Shown piece after piece: positions 1 through 7,994 of a stretch of 42,038 nucleotides of DNA. The notes under the pieces were generated by a model. It had not been told where the DNA came from. It ran no database searches and was given only the letters and a program-made list of their open reading frames with translations. The stretch spans positions 1-42,038 of the forward strand of contig NZ_BONE01000067.1 of NCBI RefSeq assembly GCF_016862555.1. The letters are read 5' to 3'. Numbering within the stretch: the stretch's first letter is position 1; every line of letters begins with the position of its first letter. A program made the translations under genes and the position numbers. This DNA is from Asanoa siamensis (GTDB taxonomy: Bacteria > Actinomycetota > Actinomycetes > Mycobacteriales > Micromonosporaceae).

Positions 1-2
1 GG

Positions 3-37
3 CGGCCCGCCACCCCGAGTCCCGGGGTGGCGGGCCG
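3..37. terminator. Strong hairpin terminator at left edge
   Basis: A perfect 15-bp inverted repeat (3-17 paired with 23-37) encloses a 5-base loop. It is very GC-rich and is followed by TTC rather than a T run, as is usual for high-GC actinomycete terminators. No gene lies to its left inside the window, so it most likely ends a gene outside the window. Being symmetric, it could act on either strand. Confidence 0.7.
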
Positions 38-179
38 TTCCGCCGCTCACCAGCGAGACCCTGCGCCGCCCGCGGTGTCGGAAATCGGCACCGCCCCCGA
101 CCCAGCCCACGTACCCGGGTGCTCCGAATCAGCTATGTGCCGACCCGTCCGGGACGGTATGACCTGAGTGGAGGATCGG

Positions 180-1036
180 ATGCGTACCAAGTGGATTGCC
201 GGCGGCCTGGCCGCCGCGGGTGCGGTCGCGGTGGGCGCGCTCGCCATCGATGCCATGCGGCCCGGGCCGGCGCCGGCCGATGCCGTGCTCGTGGGCAACT
301 CGGATCAGGTGCCGCGGGTCGTCGGGCTCACCCGCGGCGGTGACCTGGTGAGCTTCCGGGCCGACAAGCCCGGCGACGCCCGCCGGATCGGCGCGGTCAA
401 GGGCCTGACCACCGACAAGCGGTGGTCGGCATCGACGTCCGGGTGCAGGACGGCAAGCTGTACGGCATCGGCGACAAAGGCGGCGTCTACACGCTGAACA
501 CGTCGACCGCGCGGGCCACCCGGGTCTCGCGGCTCACCGTGCCGCTGGCCGGCACGCGCTTCGGTGTCGACTTCAACCCCGCCGCCAACCGGCTGCGGGT
601 CGTCAGTGACACCGGCCAGAACCTGCGCCACAACGTCGACGACCCGGCGGGCGCCCCGGCGGCCGGCAGGACGGCCACGGACACGATGCTGACTGTGCCG
701 CCGGCGACCGCGGCCGCGACCGGCGTGACGGCGGCGGCGTACACGAACAACGACCTCCACGCCGCGACCGCCACGACGCTGTTCGACCTGAACACCATGA
801 CGGACCAGATCGTGCTGCAGTCGCCGGCCAACCAGGGGACGCTCGCCCCGACCGGTGGCCTCGGCGTCGACGCGGCCGGCGACGCCGGATTCGACATCGC
901 GCGCGGCAACACGGCGTACGCGGCGCTGACCGTCGACGGCCGGCAGCGGTTCTACCGGATCTCCCTGCTGACCGGCCGGGCCGACCTGATCGGCGGGTTC
1001 CGGACTCCGGTCATCGACATCGCCGTCGGCAAATAG
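180..1036 (+). pseudogene. DUF4394-type secreted protein gene, frameshifted
   Basis: The first part starts at ATG 180, 5 nt after a GGAGG site at 170-174. It opens with a signal-peptide-like stretch (MRTKW, then an Ala/Gly/Val-rich core) and the DUF4394-like text VVGLTRGGDLVSF. The frame is lost at about 421-422, and the same protein continues in the next frame from VVGIDVRVQDGKLYGIG to the stop at 1036. Adding one G at 421-422 would restore an open frame of about 285 residues, the expected size for a DUF4394 protein (function unknown, exported). Both halves keep good coding character and the family pattern (FGVDFNPAANRLRVVSD, TGGLGVDA), so the break is recent or a sequencing error in a short G run. 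If it is real, only an 83-residue N-terminal piece with an altered tail would be made. Confidence 0.75.
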
Positions 1037-1073
1037 GTTTGCGAGCGGCGGGGTCGCTGGTTGGCTGGGTGTC

Positions 1074-1811
1074 ATGAGCAGATTCGGCGACCCCGCGTTC
1101 TTCGGAGACCGCTACGCCCACGAGTACGACGGGCACAACGAGCTCGATCCCACGCCCGCCGTCGACTTCCTGGCCGGTCTCGTGCCGGCCGGTGGGCGAG
1201 CGCTGGAACTGGCCGTCGGCACCGGGCGCGTGGCCGTCCCGCTGGCCGCCCGCGGCGTCACGGTCGACGGCATCGAGGGGTCCGCGGCCATGGTCGAGCG
1301 CATGCGCACCAAGCCGGGCGGCGTGGGCATCCACACCGTGGTCGGTGACATGGCCGACCTCGCCGGCCTCGACGGCCCGTACGACCTGGCCTATCTGGTC
1401 TACAACACGCTGTTCAACCTGCCCACGCAGGAGCGACAGATCGATTGCTTCCGCAACGTGGCCCGGGTGCTGGCCCCCGGCGGCCGCTTCGTCGTCGAGG
1501 CGTTCGTCCAGGACCTGACCGTGTTCACCAACGGGCAGCGGGTCAACACCCGCGCGCTGACCGAGGACGAGGTCCGGATGGAGTACGAGCTGCACGACCC
1601 GGTCGCGCAGACGGTGACCTACCAGCGGGTGACCATCGACGCCACGGGGCGCACGACGCTGCGCCCGCTGCTGCTGCGCTACTGCTGGCCGAGCGAGCTC
1701 GACCTGATGGCCCGGTTGGCCGGCCTGCGCCTGACGGCCCGCTACACCGACTGGGACCGCTCGCCGTTCACAAAGGACAGCAGGCGACACGTCAGCGTGT
1801 ACGGGCGATGA
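1074..1811 (+). CDS. Class I SAM-dependent methyltransferase
   Basis: This 245-residue cytoplasmic protein has the Rossmann methyltransferase layout. Motif I is LELAVGTGR (about residues 44-52), followed by an acidic motif II (VDGIEGS) and VVGDMADL before the YDLAYLVYNTLFNL strand. ARVLAPGGRFVVEAF is the usual post-III motif. The C-terminal third, with RYCWPSELDLMARLAGL, matches the substrate-capping region of small-molecule methyltransferases, but the substrate cannot be read from sequence. ATG 1074 is the first start in frame and has only a weak ribosome binding site. It follows the broken DUF4394 gene by 37 nt and is convergent with the sugar operon across a shared terminator. Confidence 0.88.
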   Translation: MSRFGDPAFFGDRYAHEYDGHNELDPTPAVDFLAGLVPAGGRALELAVGTGRVAVPLAARGVTVDGIEGSAAMVERMRTKPGGVGIHTVVGDMADLAGLDGPYDLAYLVYNTLFNLPTQERQIDCFRNVARVLAPGGRFVVEAFVQDLTVFTNGQRVNTRALTEDEVRMEYELHDPVAQTVTYQRVTIDATGRTTLRPLLLRYCWPSELDLMARLAGLRLTARYTDWDRSPFTKDSRRHVSVYGR

Positions 1812-1815
1812 GGGA

Positions 1816-1851
1816 CGGCCCGGCATCCCGCGCGTGCGGGATGCCGGGCCG
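1816..1851. terminator. Bidirectional terminator, 16-bp stem
   Basis: A perfect 16-bp stem (1816-1831 with 1836-1851) closes on a GCGT loop and is followed by GTTTGT. It sits between the stop of the plus-strand methyltransferase (1811) and the stop of the minus-strand binding-protein gene (1866). It is therefore placed to end transcription from both sides. Confidence 0.85.
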
Positions 1852-1865
1852 GTTTGTCGTACGGG

Positions 1866-2852
1866 TCAGCAGCTCGCCTTGTAGGCGGCCGCCTTGCCCT
1901 CGGGGCTGTCGATGGTGTCCTTGGTGATGATGGTCGAGCCCGTCTGGATGTTGGCCTCGTTGGCCTCGCCCTTCAGGGCCTTGACGGCCTGCTGGACGCC
2001 CTGCACGCCGATGTCGCCCGGCTGCTGGGCGATCAGCGCCTGGACGGTGCCGTCCTGCAGCGCCTTGATCTGCTCCGGGCCCGCGTCGAAGCCGACGACG
2101 TTGACCTGGCCCTGCTTGCCGGCCTGACGGATGCCGGTCGCCGAGCCCTGCGCCGAGAACAGGTTCGAGGCGAAGATGCCGACGATGTCGGGGTCCTTCT
2201 GCAGCGCGGCGGAGACGATCGAGGCGGCCTTCGCCGGGTCGTTCTGCGAGTACTGCACGCCCAGGTAGGTGAACTTCGAGTCGGCCTTGGCGGCGTCGGC
2301 GAAGCCCTTGTCGCGGGCGTCGGTGGTGCTGATGCCGGGCTGCACGCCCACGCCGAGCACCTTGCCGCCGTTGGGGGCCAGCTTCTGGATCGCCTCGAAC
2401 GCCGCCTTGCCGCCCGCGCTGTTGTCCGACGAGATCGCCGAGACCGCGACCGACGGGTCGTTGAGCGTGGTGTCGACCAGCACGATCTTGATGCCCTGGG
2501 CCTTGGCCTGGGCGATCGGCTGCTGCATCGCCGCCACGTCGGTCGGCGCGATCAGGATCGCGTCGGGCTTGGAGGCGATCACCGACTGCAGCACCGGGGT
2601 CTGCAGCGTCGGGTCGAACTTCTGTGCACCCTGGACGGTGACGGTGGCGCCCTGCTTGGCCGCCTCCTCCTTGATGCCGCACTCCATGGTGATGTAGAAC
2701 GCGTCGCCGGCGACGCCCTGGACGAACGCCAGCTCGTAGCCGTCCGACCCACCACCGGCGTTCGAGCCGCCGTCGCTGTCGGAACCACAGGCGGCCGCGC
2801 CGAGCGCGACGGCGGCCAACACGGCGACTATGACGGTTGACTTGCGCTTCAT
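1866..2852 (-). CDS. Sugar ABC transporter substrate-binding lipoprotein (CUT2/RbsB type)
   Basis: A 328-residue lipoprotein: a MKRK start, hydrophobic core and AAAC lipobox (Cys about 22), then a Gly/Ser-rich linker. The rest is a periplasmic-binding-protein type 1 fold as in ribose, fructose and inositol receptors. Recognisable pieces are ELAFVQGVAGDAFY at the first strand, KPDAILIAPTD, KIVLVDTTLND, GIFASNLFSAQG and VNVVGFDAGPEQIKALQ. It captures a monosaccharide outside the membrane for the permease and ATPase encoded just upstream. The start ATG (2852) overlaps the permease stop (ATGA) and has an AAAGGGA site. It is the last gene of the operon, an unusual place for the receptor gene. The sugar cannot be assigned; the neighbours suggest a ketose, an aldose such as mannose, or a polyol. 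Confidence 0.9.
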   Translation of the reverse strand: MKRKSTVIVAVLAAVALGAAACGSDSDGGSNAGGGSDGYELAFVQGVAGDAFYITMECGIKEEAAKQGATVTVQGAQKFDPTLQTPVLQSVIASKPDAILIAPTDVAAMQQPIAQAKAQGIKIVLVDTTLNDPSVAVSAISSDNSAGGKAAFEAIQKLAPNGGKVLGVGVQPGISTTDARDKGFADAAKADSKFTYLGVQYSQNDPAKAASIVSAALQKDPDIVGIFASNLFSAQGSATGIRQAGKQGQVNVVGFDAGPEQIKALQDGTVQALIAQQPGDIGVQGVQQAVKALKGEANEANIQTGSTIITKDTIDSPEGKAAAYKASC

Positions 2853-3940
2853 GCTGATCCCTTTCTCGATGCGCTTCCCGCTCCTCCTGCTCGGGACAGG
2901 AATGGCAGGCGTGGTGACGTGCCGCGCAGAGCCGCGGCACGACGGAGCTGGTCGACGTAGACGACGGCGACGAGCACCGCGCCGACGACGACCTGCTGCC
3001 AGAACGGCTGCACGCCGACCTGGATGAAACCGTTCTGCAGCACGATCGGGATGAACAGTCCGATGACGGTGCCGAACACGGAACCGATGCCACCGAACAG
3101 GCTGGTGCCGCCGATCGCGACACCGGCGATGACGTTCAGCGGCGTGTTGCTCTGGCCGCCGATCGTCGTCGACTGGAAGAAGCCGAGGTTGAGCAGGCCG
3201 GCGAAACCGGCGAGCAGCCCCGCGAACGCGTACACCTTGATCAGGTGTCGTTCGACCTTGACGCCGGACCGGCGGCCGGCCTCGGCGTTGGACCCGATGG
3301 CGTAGGTGTAGAGGCCGAACCGGGTGCGGTGCAGCAGCACGATGCCGAAGACGACGACCACCGCCGCGACGACCGCGATGGTCGGCACCTGGCCGACGAT
3401 GTTGCCGAATCCGATGTCGTTGACCAGCGCCTGCGGCGCGTCCCGCAGGTCGAGGCCCTTCGTGATGATCTGCGCGAAGCCCAGCGCCGCGCTCAGCGAG
3501 CCGAGTGTCACCACGAGGGGTGGCACCTTGGCCTTGGCCACCAGCACGCCGTTGACCAGACCCCAGGCCAGGCCCGAGGCGAGGGCGGCGACGAGTCCAA
3601 CCAGGACGGTGGCCCAGCCCTGCCCGCCGTACCAGACCATCACCTTGTCGGCCACGACGCCGCTGAACACCAGCACGCTGCCGACCGACAGGTCGATGCC
3701 GCCGGTGATGATGACGAACGTCATACCCACGCCGAGTACGGCGTAGATGGCGGTGTTCTGCACGATGCCCCGGATGTTGAACCCGGTGAGGAACGTGTCG
3801 GGGCGTAGCGCCGTGAACACCGCGATCGTGACGACCAGCAGGATCAGGATCTGCAGCGCCTGCAGGCGGGAGATCCGGGAGAGGCGGCTGGCCGGCGCGT
3901 CCTCGGTGGCCACGGTCGGTGTCGTCTGCGTCGCACTCAT
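2849..3940 (-). CDS. CUT2 sugar ABC transporter permease (RbsC/FrcC type)
   Basis: This is a 363-residue membrane protein of the BPD_transp_2 family with about 8-10 hydrophobic segments. Family landmarks are ILLVVTIAVFTALRP in the first membrane span, GMTFVIITGGIDLSVGS, AKAKVPPLVVTLGS, and GVAIGGTSLFGGIGSVFGT near the C-terminus. It forms the membrane channel for the sugar captured by the downstream lipoprotein. The start is ATG 3940, preceded by AGGAGG and overlapping the ATPase stop in an ATGA; longer upstream extensions run back through the ATPase gene and are not used. It ends by overlapping the binding-protein start in the same way. Confidence 0.92.
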   Translation of the reverse strand: MSATQTTPTVATEDAPASRLSRISRLQALQILILLVVTIAVFTALRPDTFLTGFNIRGIVQNTAIYAVLGVGMTFVIITGGIDLSVGSVLVFSGVVADKVMVWYGGQGWATVLVGLVAALASGLAWGLVNGVLVAKAKVPPLVVTLGSLSAALGFAQIITKGLDLRDAPQALVNDIGFGNIVGQVPTIAVVAAVVVVFGIVLLHRTRFGLYTYAIGSNAEAGRRSGVKVERHLIKVYAFAGLLAGFAGLLNLGFFQSTTIGGQSNTPLNVIAGVAIGGTSLFGGIGSVFGTVIGLFIPIVLQNGFIQVGVQPFWQQVVVGAVLVAVVYVDQLRRAAALRGTSPRLPFLSRAGGAGSASRKGSA

Positions 3941-4695
3941 GACGCCTCCTGCGCCAACGCGCCGGTCATCGCCGACACGAGTTGTTCCATCGAGGTGTCG
4001 GCCTTGTTGTAGGTGGCCACGCGGCGGCCGCGCCACATCACCTGGATGCGGTCGGCCACCTCCATCACGTGGGGCATGGAGTGGCTGATGAACACCACGC
4101 CGATGCCCTCACCGCTGACCCGGCGGACCAGTTCCAGCACGTTCTGGGTCTGCACCACGCCGAGCGCGGCGGTCGGCTCGTCCAGGAAGATGACCTTCTG
4201 CGCCCAGGCGGCGGCGCGGGCGACCGCGATGCCCTGCCGCTGGCCGCCCGACATCGAGCCCACCGGGCCGTTCAGGTTGCGGACGGTCGCGCCGAGGCGG
4301 TCGAAGGCCGCGCGGCTGCCGTCCCGCATGGACTTCGCGTCCATGAAACCCAGCTTGCCGAGCAGGCCGTTCCGCATGACCTCGCGGCCGAGGTACATGT
4401 TCTGCACCGGCGACAGGTGCGGCGCGAGGGCCAGGTCCTGGAACACCGTCTCCATGCCGAGCGCGCGGGCATCGGTCGGCGAGCTCAGGTGGACCGGCCT
4501 GCCGTCGAACAGGATCTCGCCCGAGTCCGCCGGCTCCGCGCCGGAGAGGATCCGGACCAGCGTGCTCTTGCCGGCACCGTTGTCGCCGATCAGCGCGACC
4601 ACCTCGCCGGCCTGCACGTCGAAGTTGGCGTCGGCCAACGCCTCGACGTGTCCATAGTGCTTGGTGATGCCACGGGCCTCGAGCACCGCGCTCAT
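3937..4695 (-). CDS. Single-domain CUT2 ABC transporter ATPase (FrcA-like)
   Basis: This 252-residue protein has one complete ABC nucleotide-binding domain: Walker A GDNGAGKST (37-45), Q-loop VFQDLAL, signature MSGGQRQ (about 148-154), Walker B VIFLDEP (168-174) and switch His in ISHS (205). It powers uptake with the adjacent permease. CUT2 ATPases such as RbsA usually carry two fused domains and about 500 residues. A one-domain form is known from the FrcBCA fructose/mannose/ribose importer, which this resembles; it presumably works as a homodimer. The start ATG 4695 overlaps the aldolase stop (ATGA), and the protein then begins directly at the first ABC strand (LEARGITKHYG). There is no sign of truncation, because the next gene also overlaps it by 4 nt. 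Confidence 0.92.
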   Translation of the reverse strand: MSAVLEARGITKHYGHVEALADANFDVQAGEVVALIGDNGAGKSTLVRILSGAEPADSGEILFDGRPVHLSSPTDARALGMETVFQDLALAPHLSPVQNMYLGREVMRNGLLGKLGFMDAKSMRDGSRAAFDRLGATVRNLNGPVGSMSGGQRQGIAVARAAAWAQKVIFLDEPTAALGVVQTQNVLELVRRVSGEGIGVVFISHSMPHVMEVADRIQVMWRGRRVATYNKADTSMEQLVSAMTGALAQEAS

Positions 4696-5597
4696 CCCGC
4701 CACCTCCGTCCAGGGCCGGGCCCGGCCCGCCACGGTGTCCAGGCAGGTCTGCAGGCGCGGGCGGGCGACGGTGTCGAGGAACTCCCGCCGCGCCGGGCCC
4801 GCCAGGCCGATCGCCTCCTTCCAGATCGAGCGGCCCGCGATGAAGCCGGACGCGCCGCCCTCGTCGCAGGAGACCCGCAGGACGGTCTGGAACTCCTCGA
4901 AGCCCACGCCCGCCGAGAGCACGGCCCACGGCGCCTTGACCGTGTCGGCGACGCGGCGGCAGCCCTCGGCCGAGCCCGGGTACTCGATCTTCACCAGGTC
5001 GACGCCGGTGTCCGCGATCTGGACCGCGGCCTCCACGATCAGGTCCTCCCGCTGTTGCGCGGTCAGTTCCTCACCCGGCAGCGCGTAGACGAGGTTCTCC
5101 ACGACCGACGGGATGCCGGCTTCCCTGCAGTCGGCCGCCACGGCGCGGACGATGTCGAGCACCTCGGCGGCGATGTCCGGGCCGTCGCCCACCGGCCGGC
5201 CGGGGCGGAGTTGCACGAGGAACTTCACCGCGTCGCCGCCCTGGGCCCGCACCCACGCGGCGTCCTGCTTCGGGTCGCGATGCGTACGCGGCTCGCCGTT
5301 GTAGTTGCCCCGGTCCGCCGGCTCGGCCGCGACGAGCAGGCCGCACCTCCCGGCCCGGGCGCCCGCCTCGGTCGTCGCGGGCACGCCCCACGTGGGGTCG
5401 AGCAGGATGCCGCTGGCCAGTGGCGTCAGGGCGGCCGCGACGTCGATCTTCGCCTGGCGCAGGTCGGCGTCGCCCGCGTCCGGCTGCCCGACGGCGGCGA
5501 ACATGCGGCGCAACGTGTTGCGCTGGTCCATCGCCACGATCGAGAAGACGCCGTCGGCGTCCGCGATCGCGGCCAGACCGCTATTTCGGTCCGTCAT
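4692..5597 (-). CDS. Class I ketose-bisphosphate aldolase, LacD/YihT family
   Basis: A 301-residue TIM-barrel aldolase. The N-terminal VAMDQRNTLRRMFAAVGQP closely matches the YihT/LacD start pattern. DLVKIEYPG places the Schiff-base lysine at about K203, and GASGFIAGRSIWKEAI is the phosphate-binding end. Known members split tagatose 1,6-bisphosphate (LacD), fructose 1,6-bisphosphate or sulfofructose 1-phosphate (YihT) into DHAP plus an aldehyde. With two sugar kinases in the same operon, a ketose bisphosphate is the more likely substrate here. ATG 5597 has an AAAGGA site and lies inside the 3' end of the FGGY kinase gene (17-nt overlap). The aldolase is the step that would feed glycolysis. 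Confidence 0.85.
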   Translation of the reverse strand: MTDRNSGLAAIADADGVFSIVAMDQRNTLRRMFAAVGQPDAGDADLRQAKIDVAAALTPLASGILLDPTWGVPATTEAGARAGRCGLLVAAEPADRGNYNGEPRTHRDPKQDAAWVRAQGGDAVKFLVQLRPGRPVGDGPDIAAEVLDIVRAVAADCREAGIPSVVENLVYALPGEELTAQQREDLIVEAAVQIADTGVDLVKIEYPGSAEGCRRVADTVKAPWAVLSAGVGFEEFQTVLRVSCDEGGASGFIAGRSIWKEAIGLAGPARREFLDTVARPRLQTCLDTVAGRARPWTEVAG

Positions 5598-6963
5598 GTG
5601 TGGTCCTTTCCGCGGTGTCGTGGAACTGCCGCGTCACCTTGTCGAACGGGACGTCGTAGGCGGCCCGGGCGGCGAACATCGCCGCACCGCGCACGCCCGG
5701 TTGTTCGAGGGCGGAGATCCGCAGTCGCGGGATCACCTCGGCCTTCGCGCGCCGTACGCTGGCCATCCGGGTCCAGCCCCCGGCCGCGACGGCCGTGCGG
5801 TGCTCACCGACCACGGAGTTGACGGCGGCCAGCAGGGCCGCGGTCTGCTCGCCGAGGTACGCGAGGGTGGCCGCCCAGAGCTGGTCGGGGCCGGCGCCGT
5901 CACGGATCCGGATGGTCACGTCGTTGTCGTGCGGGGCGGCCGGCAGGATCGTGACGCCGTCGCCCGCGCCGGGGCTCCACCCGTCGTCGAGCGCGGCCCG
6001 GCGGTCCGCGTCCTGGGCGCCGATCAGGGCGAGCACCCGGCGCATCACGAGGCCCGAGCGCATGCCGCCGATGAGCACGGCGTGGTCCGGCAGCACGTGC
6101 CGGCCCGCGTCGATGCCGAGGCCGACCAGGGTGGCGCGCTCGTCGTCGGTCAGGATCCGGGGCACCGAGCGCAGCAGCACCTCGGCCGTGCCGCACGAGT
6201 TGAACAGGTCCTGCGGTCCGGTGGCACCGGCGCCGATCGCCGCGACCGGGTGGTCGTGGCCGGCGACGGTGACCGCGGCCCCGCGGATCGCCGTGCTTCC
6301 GCTGGTCACGTGCCCGGCCGGCTGCCCGGCGACGCGCGTCTCCGGCAGGAATGCGGCACCGGCCCCGATCCGGTCCAGCGCCTCCGGCCAGGGCCGGCCG
6401 GTCGACTGGTCCAGCAGCCCGGTACGGGAGGCCAGGGACGGCTCGCTGACGAGCGCGCCGGTGAGCGCGTACGCCACGTACTCGGGCATGTTGAGCCAGC
6501 GCGACGTGTGGTCGATGCTGATCCCGGCGCCGCGCATCCACAGCAGCTTCGGCAGGCTCCACTGTGTGCCCAGCGGCAGGCCCGTGCGGCGCGGGAACTC
6601 CTTGACGAACGCCGCGCCCTGCGCGGCCAGCTCGGCGGCGCCGCGCTCGTCGAACCAGGCGATGACGGGTGAGGTCTCCCGGCCCCGAGTGTCGAGCACG
6701 ACGCCGCTCTCGGCGAGACCGGCCAGGCCGATCCCGGTCACCCGGACGGGCCCGAGGGTGCTCTCGGCGACCGCGACCGCGTCTTCGAGGGTACGCAGCA
6801 CGTCGCCCGCCAGTGCGGCGCCCGTCGTCTCCAGCCGGCCGTCGGCGGTCGTCGTCCAGCTCGTCGCGGTGCGGGCGAAGGCGACGGTCTCGCCGTCGGG
6901 CCGGGTCAGCACGGCCTTGGTGTCGGTGGTGCCGAGGTCGACCCCGGCGACGAGCTCGGTCAT
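5581..6963 (-). CDS. FGGY-family carbohydrate kinase
   Basis: This 460-residue kinase has the ASKHA fold: phosphate-1 motif GVDLGTTDTKA at the N-terminus, a conserved substrate-side segment VIAWFDERG (about 100-108), the catalytic-base region VAGHDHPVAAIGAG (Asp about 237) and the C-terminal adenosine motif AVAAGGW. Family members phosphorylate xylulose, gluconate, glycerol, erythritol, fuculose and other sugars and polyols, and substrate cannot be told from the sequence. The length is normal. Its ATG (6963) overlaps the LacI stop as ATGA and its 3' end overlaps the aldolase start, so it is translationally coupled on both sides. It is one of three kinases in the locus and is a candidate for the first phosphorylation of the imported sugar. 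Confidence 0.9.
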   Translation of the reverse strand: MTELVAGVDLGTTDTKAVLTRPDGETVAFARTATSWTTTADGRLETTGAALAGDVLRTLEDAVAVAESTLGPVRVTGIGLAGLAESGVVLDTRGRETSPVIAWFDERGAAELAAQGAAFVKEFPRRTGLPLGTQWSLPKLLWMRGAGISIDHTSRWLNMPEYVAYALTGALVSEPSLASRTGLLDQSTGRPWPEALDRIGAGAAFLPETRVAGQPAGHVTSGSTAIRGAAVTVAGHDHPVAAIGAGATGPQDLFNSCGTAEVLLRSVPRILTDDERATLVGLGIDAGRHVLPDHAVLIGGMRSGLVMRRVLALIGAQDADRRAALDDGWSPGAGDGVTILPAAPHDNDVTIRIRDGAGPDQLWAATLAYLGEQTAALLAAVNSVVGEHRTAVAAGGWTRMASVRRAKAEVIPRLRISALEQPGVRGAAMFAARAAYDVPFDKVTRQFHDTAERTTHDGPK

Positions 6964-7994
6964 GGCCGCGGCCGGTCGGGCGCGAGCTCGCCGCTGCCGC
7001 GCGCGACGATCCGCAGCGGGGCGAAGATGGTCTCGACGGGTGGCTCGTCGCCGGCGAGGCGGCTGAACAGCCGTTCCGCGGCGAGCCGGCCGATCGCCTC
7101 GGGCGAGTGGTCGACGATGGTGATCGCGGGCGTCAGCGTGTCGGCCATCGCGAAGTCACCGAACGAGACGAACCCGAGGTCGGTACGGCGCAGCCGGTGC
7201 AGCGTCGGCAGCGTACCCAGTGAGCAGCGGGTGTTGGCACTGAAGATCGCCGTCGGCGGCGCGGGCAGCCGCAGCAGTTCCTCCGCCGCCACCCCCGCGT
7301 CGCCGTCGGCCGGCTCGACCTCGGCGACCAGCGCGTCGTCGGCCGCGATGCCGGCCCCGTCGAGGGCGTCCCGATAACCCAGGAGGCGGTGGCGGGCGGT
7401 CGCCGTGCTCAGCCGGTCGCCGATGTAGGCGATCCGCCGGTGCCCGTGGCGCAGCAGGTGCTCGACCGCCATCCGGGCGCCACCGCGGTCGTCGACCACC
7501 ACCGCGTCGGCGGCCAGGTCCTCGGCGGCACGGTCGATGAAGACCAGCGGGCAGCTCGAGTGCCGCAGGTAGGCGTGGTTGTCCGAGATGGACGCGATGA
7601 TGAGGCCCGCGACCCGGCGTTGGTAGAGACCGTCGAGGACGATCCGCTCGCGCTCCTCGCGGCGCCGGGTGCTGGCGATGATGACCGAGACGTCGCGGTC
7701 GATCGCCATCCGCTCGATCTCGCCGATCACGCTGGCGAAGAACGGGTCGCCGACCTCGTCGACGACGACGCCGATGGTCTCGTCTAGGCCGCGGCGCAGC
7801 GACCGGGCGAGCGGGTCGGGCCGGTAGCCGAGGTCGAGGACGGCCTGCTCGACCCGCGCCCGGGTCTCCGCGGCCACCCGGTCGTCGCCGTTGATGACGC
7901 GGGACGCCGTCTTGGTGCTCGTACCCGCCGCCTCCGCGACGTCCCGCAGCCGGGCGCGTTGCTGGCGTGCCGAGCGCGCGAGCCGGTCGGTCAT
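6960..7994 (-). CDS. LacI-family transcriptional regulator
   Basis: This 344-residue repressor has an N-terminal LacI helix-turn-helix (RLRDVAEAAGTSTKTASRVI, about residues 14-33) with the hinge helix near ARSLRRG, and a C-terminal periplasmic-binding-like sensor domain (GVVVDEVGDPFF, VAGLIIASIS, RIAYIGDRLS, GFVSFGDFAMADTLTPAITI). It is the second gene of the catabolic operon, between PfkB and FGGY kinase, with ATGA overlaps on both sides. That arrangement predicts autoregulation of the whole operon and release by the sugar or one of its phosphates. Likely operators lie in the divergent region at 8998-9033. Longer readings of this frame upstream are only the antisense shadow of the PfkB gene. 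Confidence 0.92.
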   Translation of the reverse strand: MTDRLARSARQQRARLRDVAEAAGTSTKTASRVINGDDRVAAETRARVEQAVLDLGYRPDPLARSLRRGLDETIGVVVDEVGDPFFASVIGEIERMAIDRDVSVIIASTRRREERERIVLDGLYQRRVAGLIIASISDNHAYLRHSSCPLVFIDRAAEDLAADAVVVDDRGGARMAVEHLLRHGHRRIAYIGDRLSTATARHRLLGYRDALDGAGIAADDALVAEVEPADGDAGVAAEELLRLPAPPTAIFSANTRCSLGTLPTLHRLRRTDLGFVSFGDFAMADTLTPAITIVDHSPEAIGRLAAERLFSRLAGDEPPVETIFAPLRIVARGSGELAPDRPRP

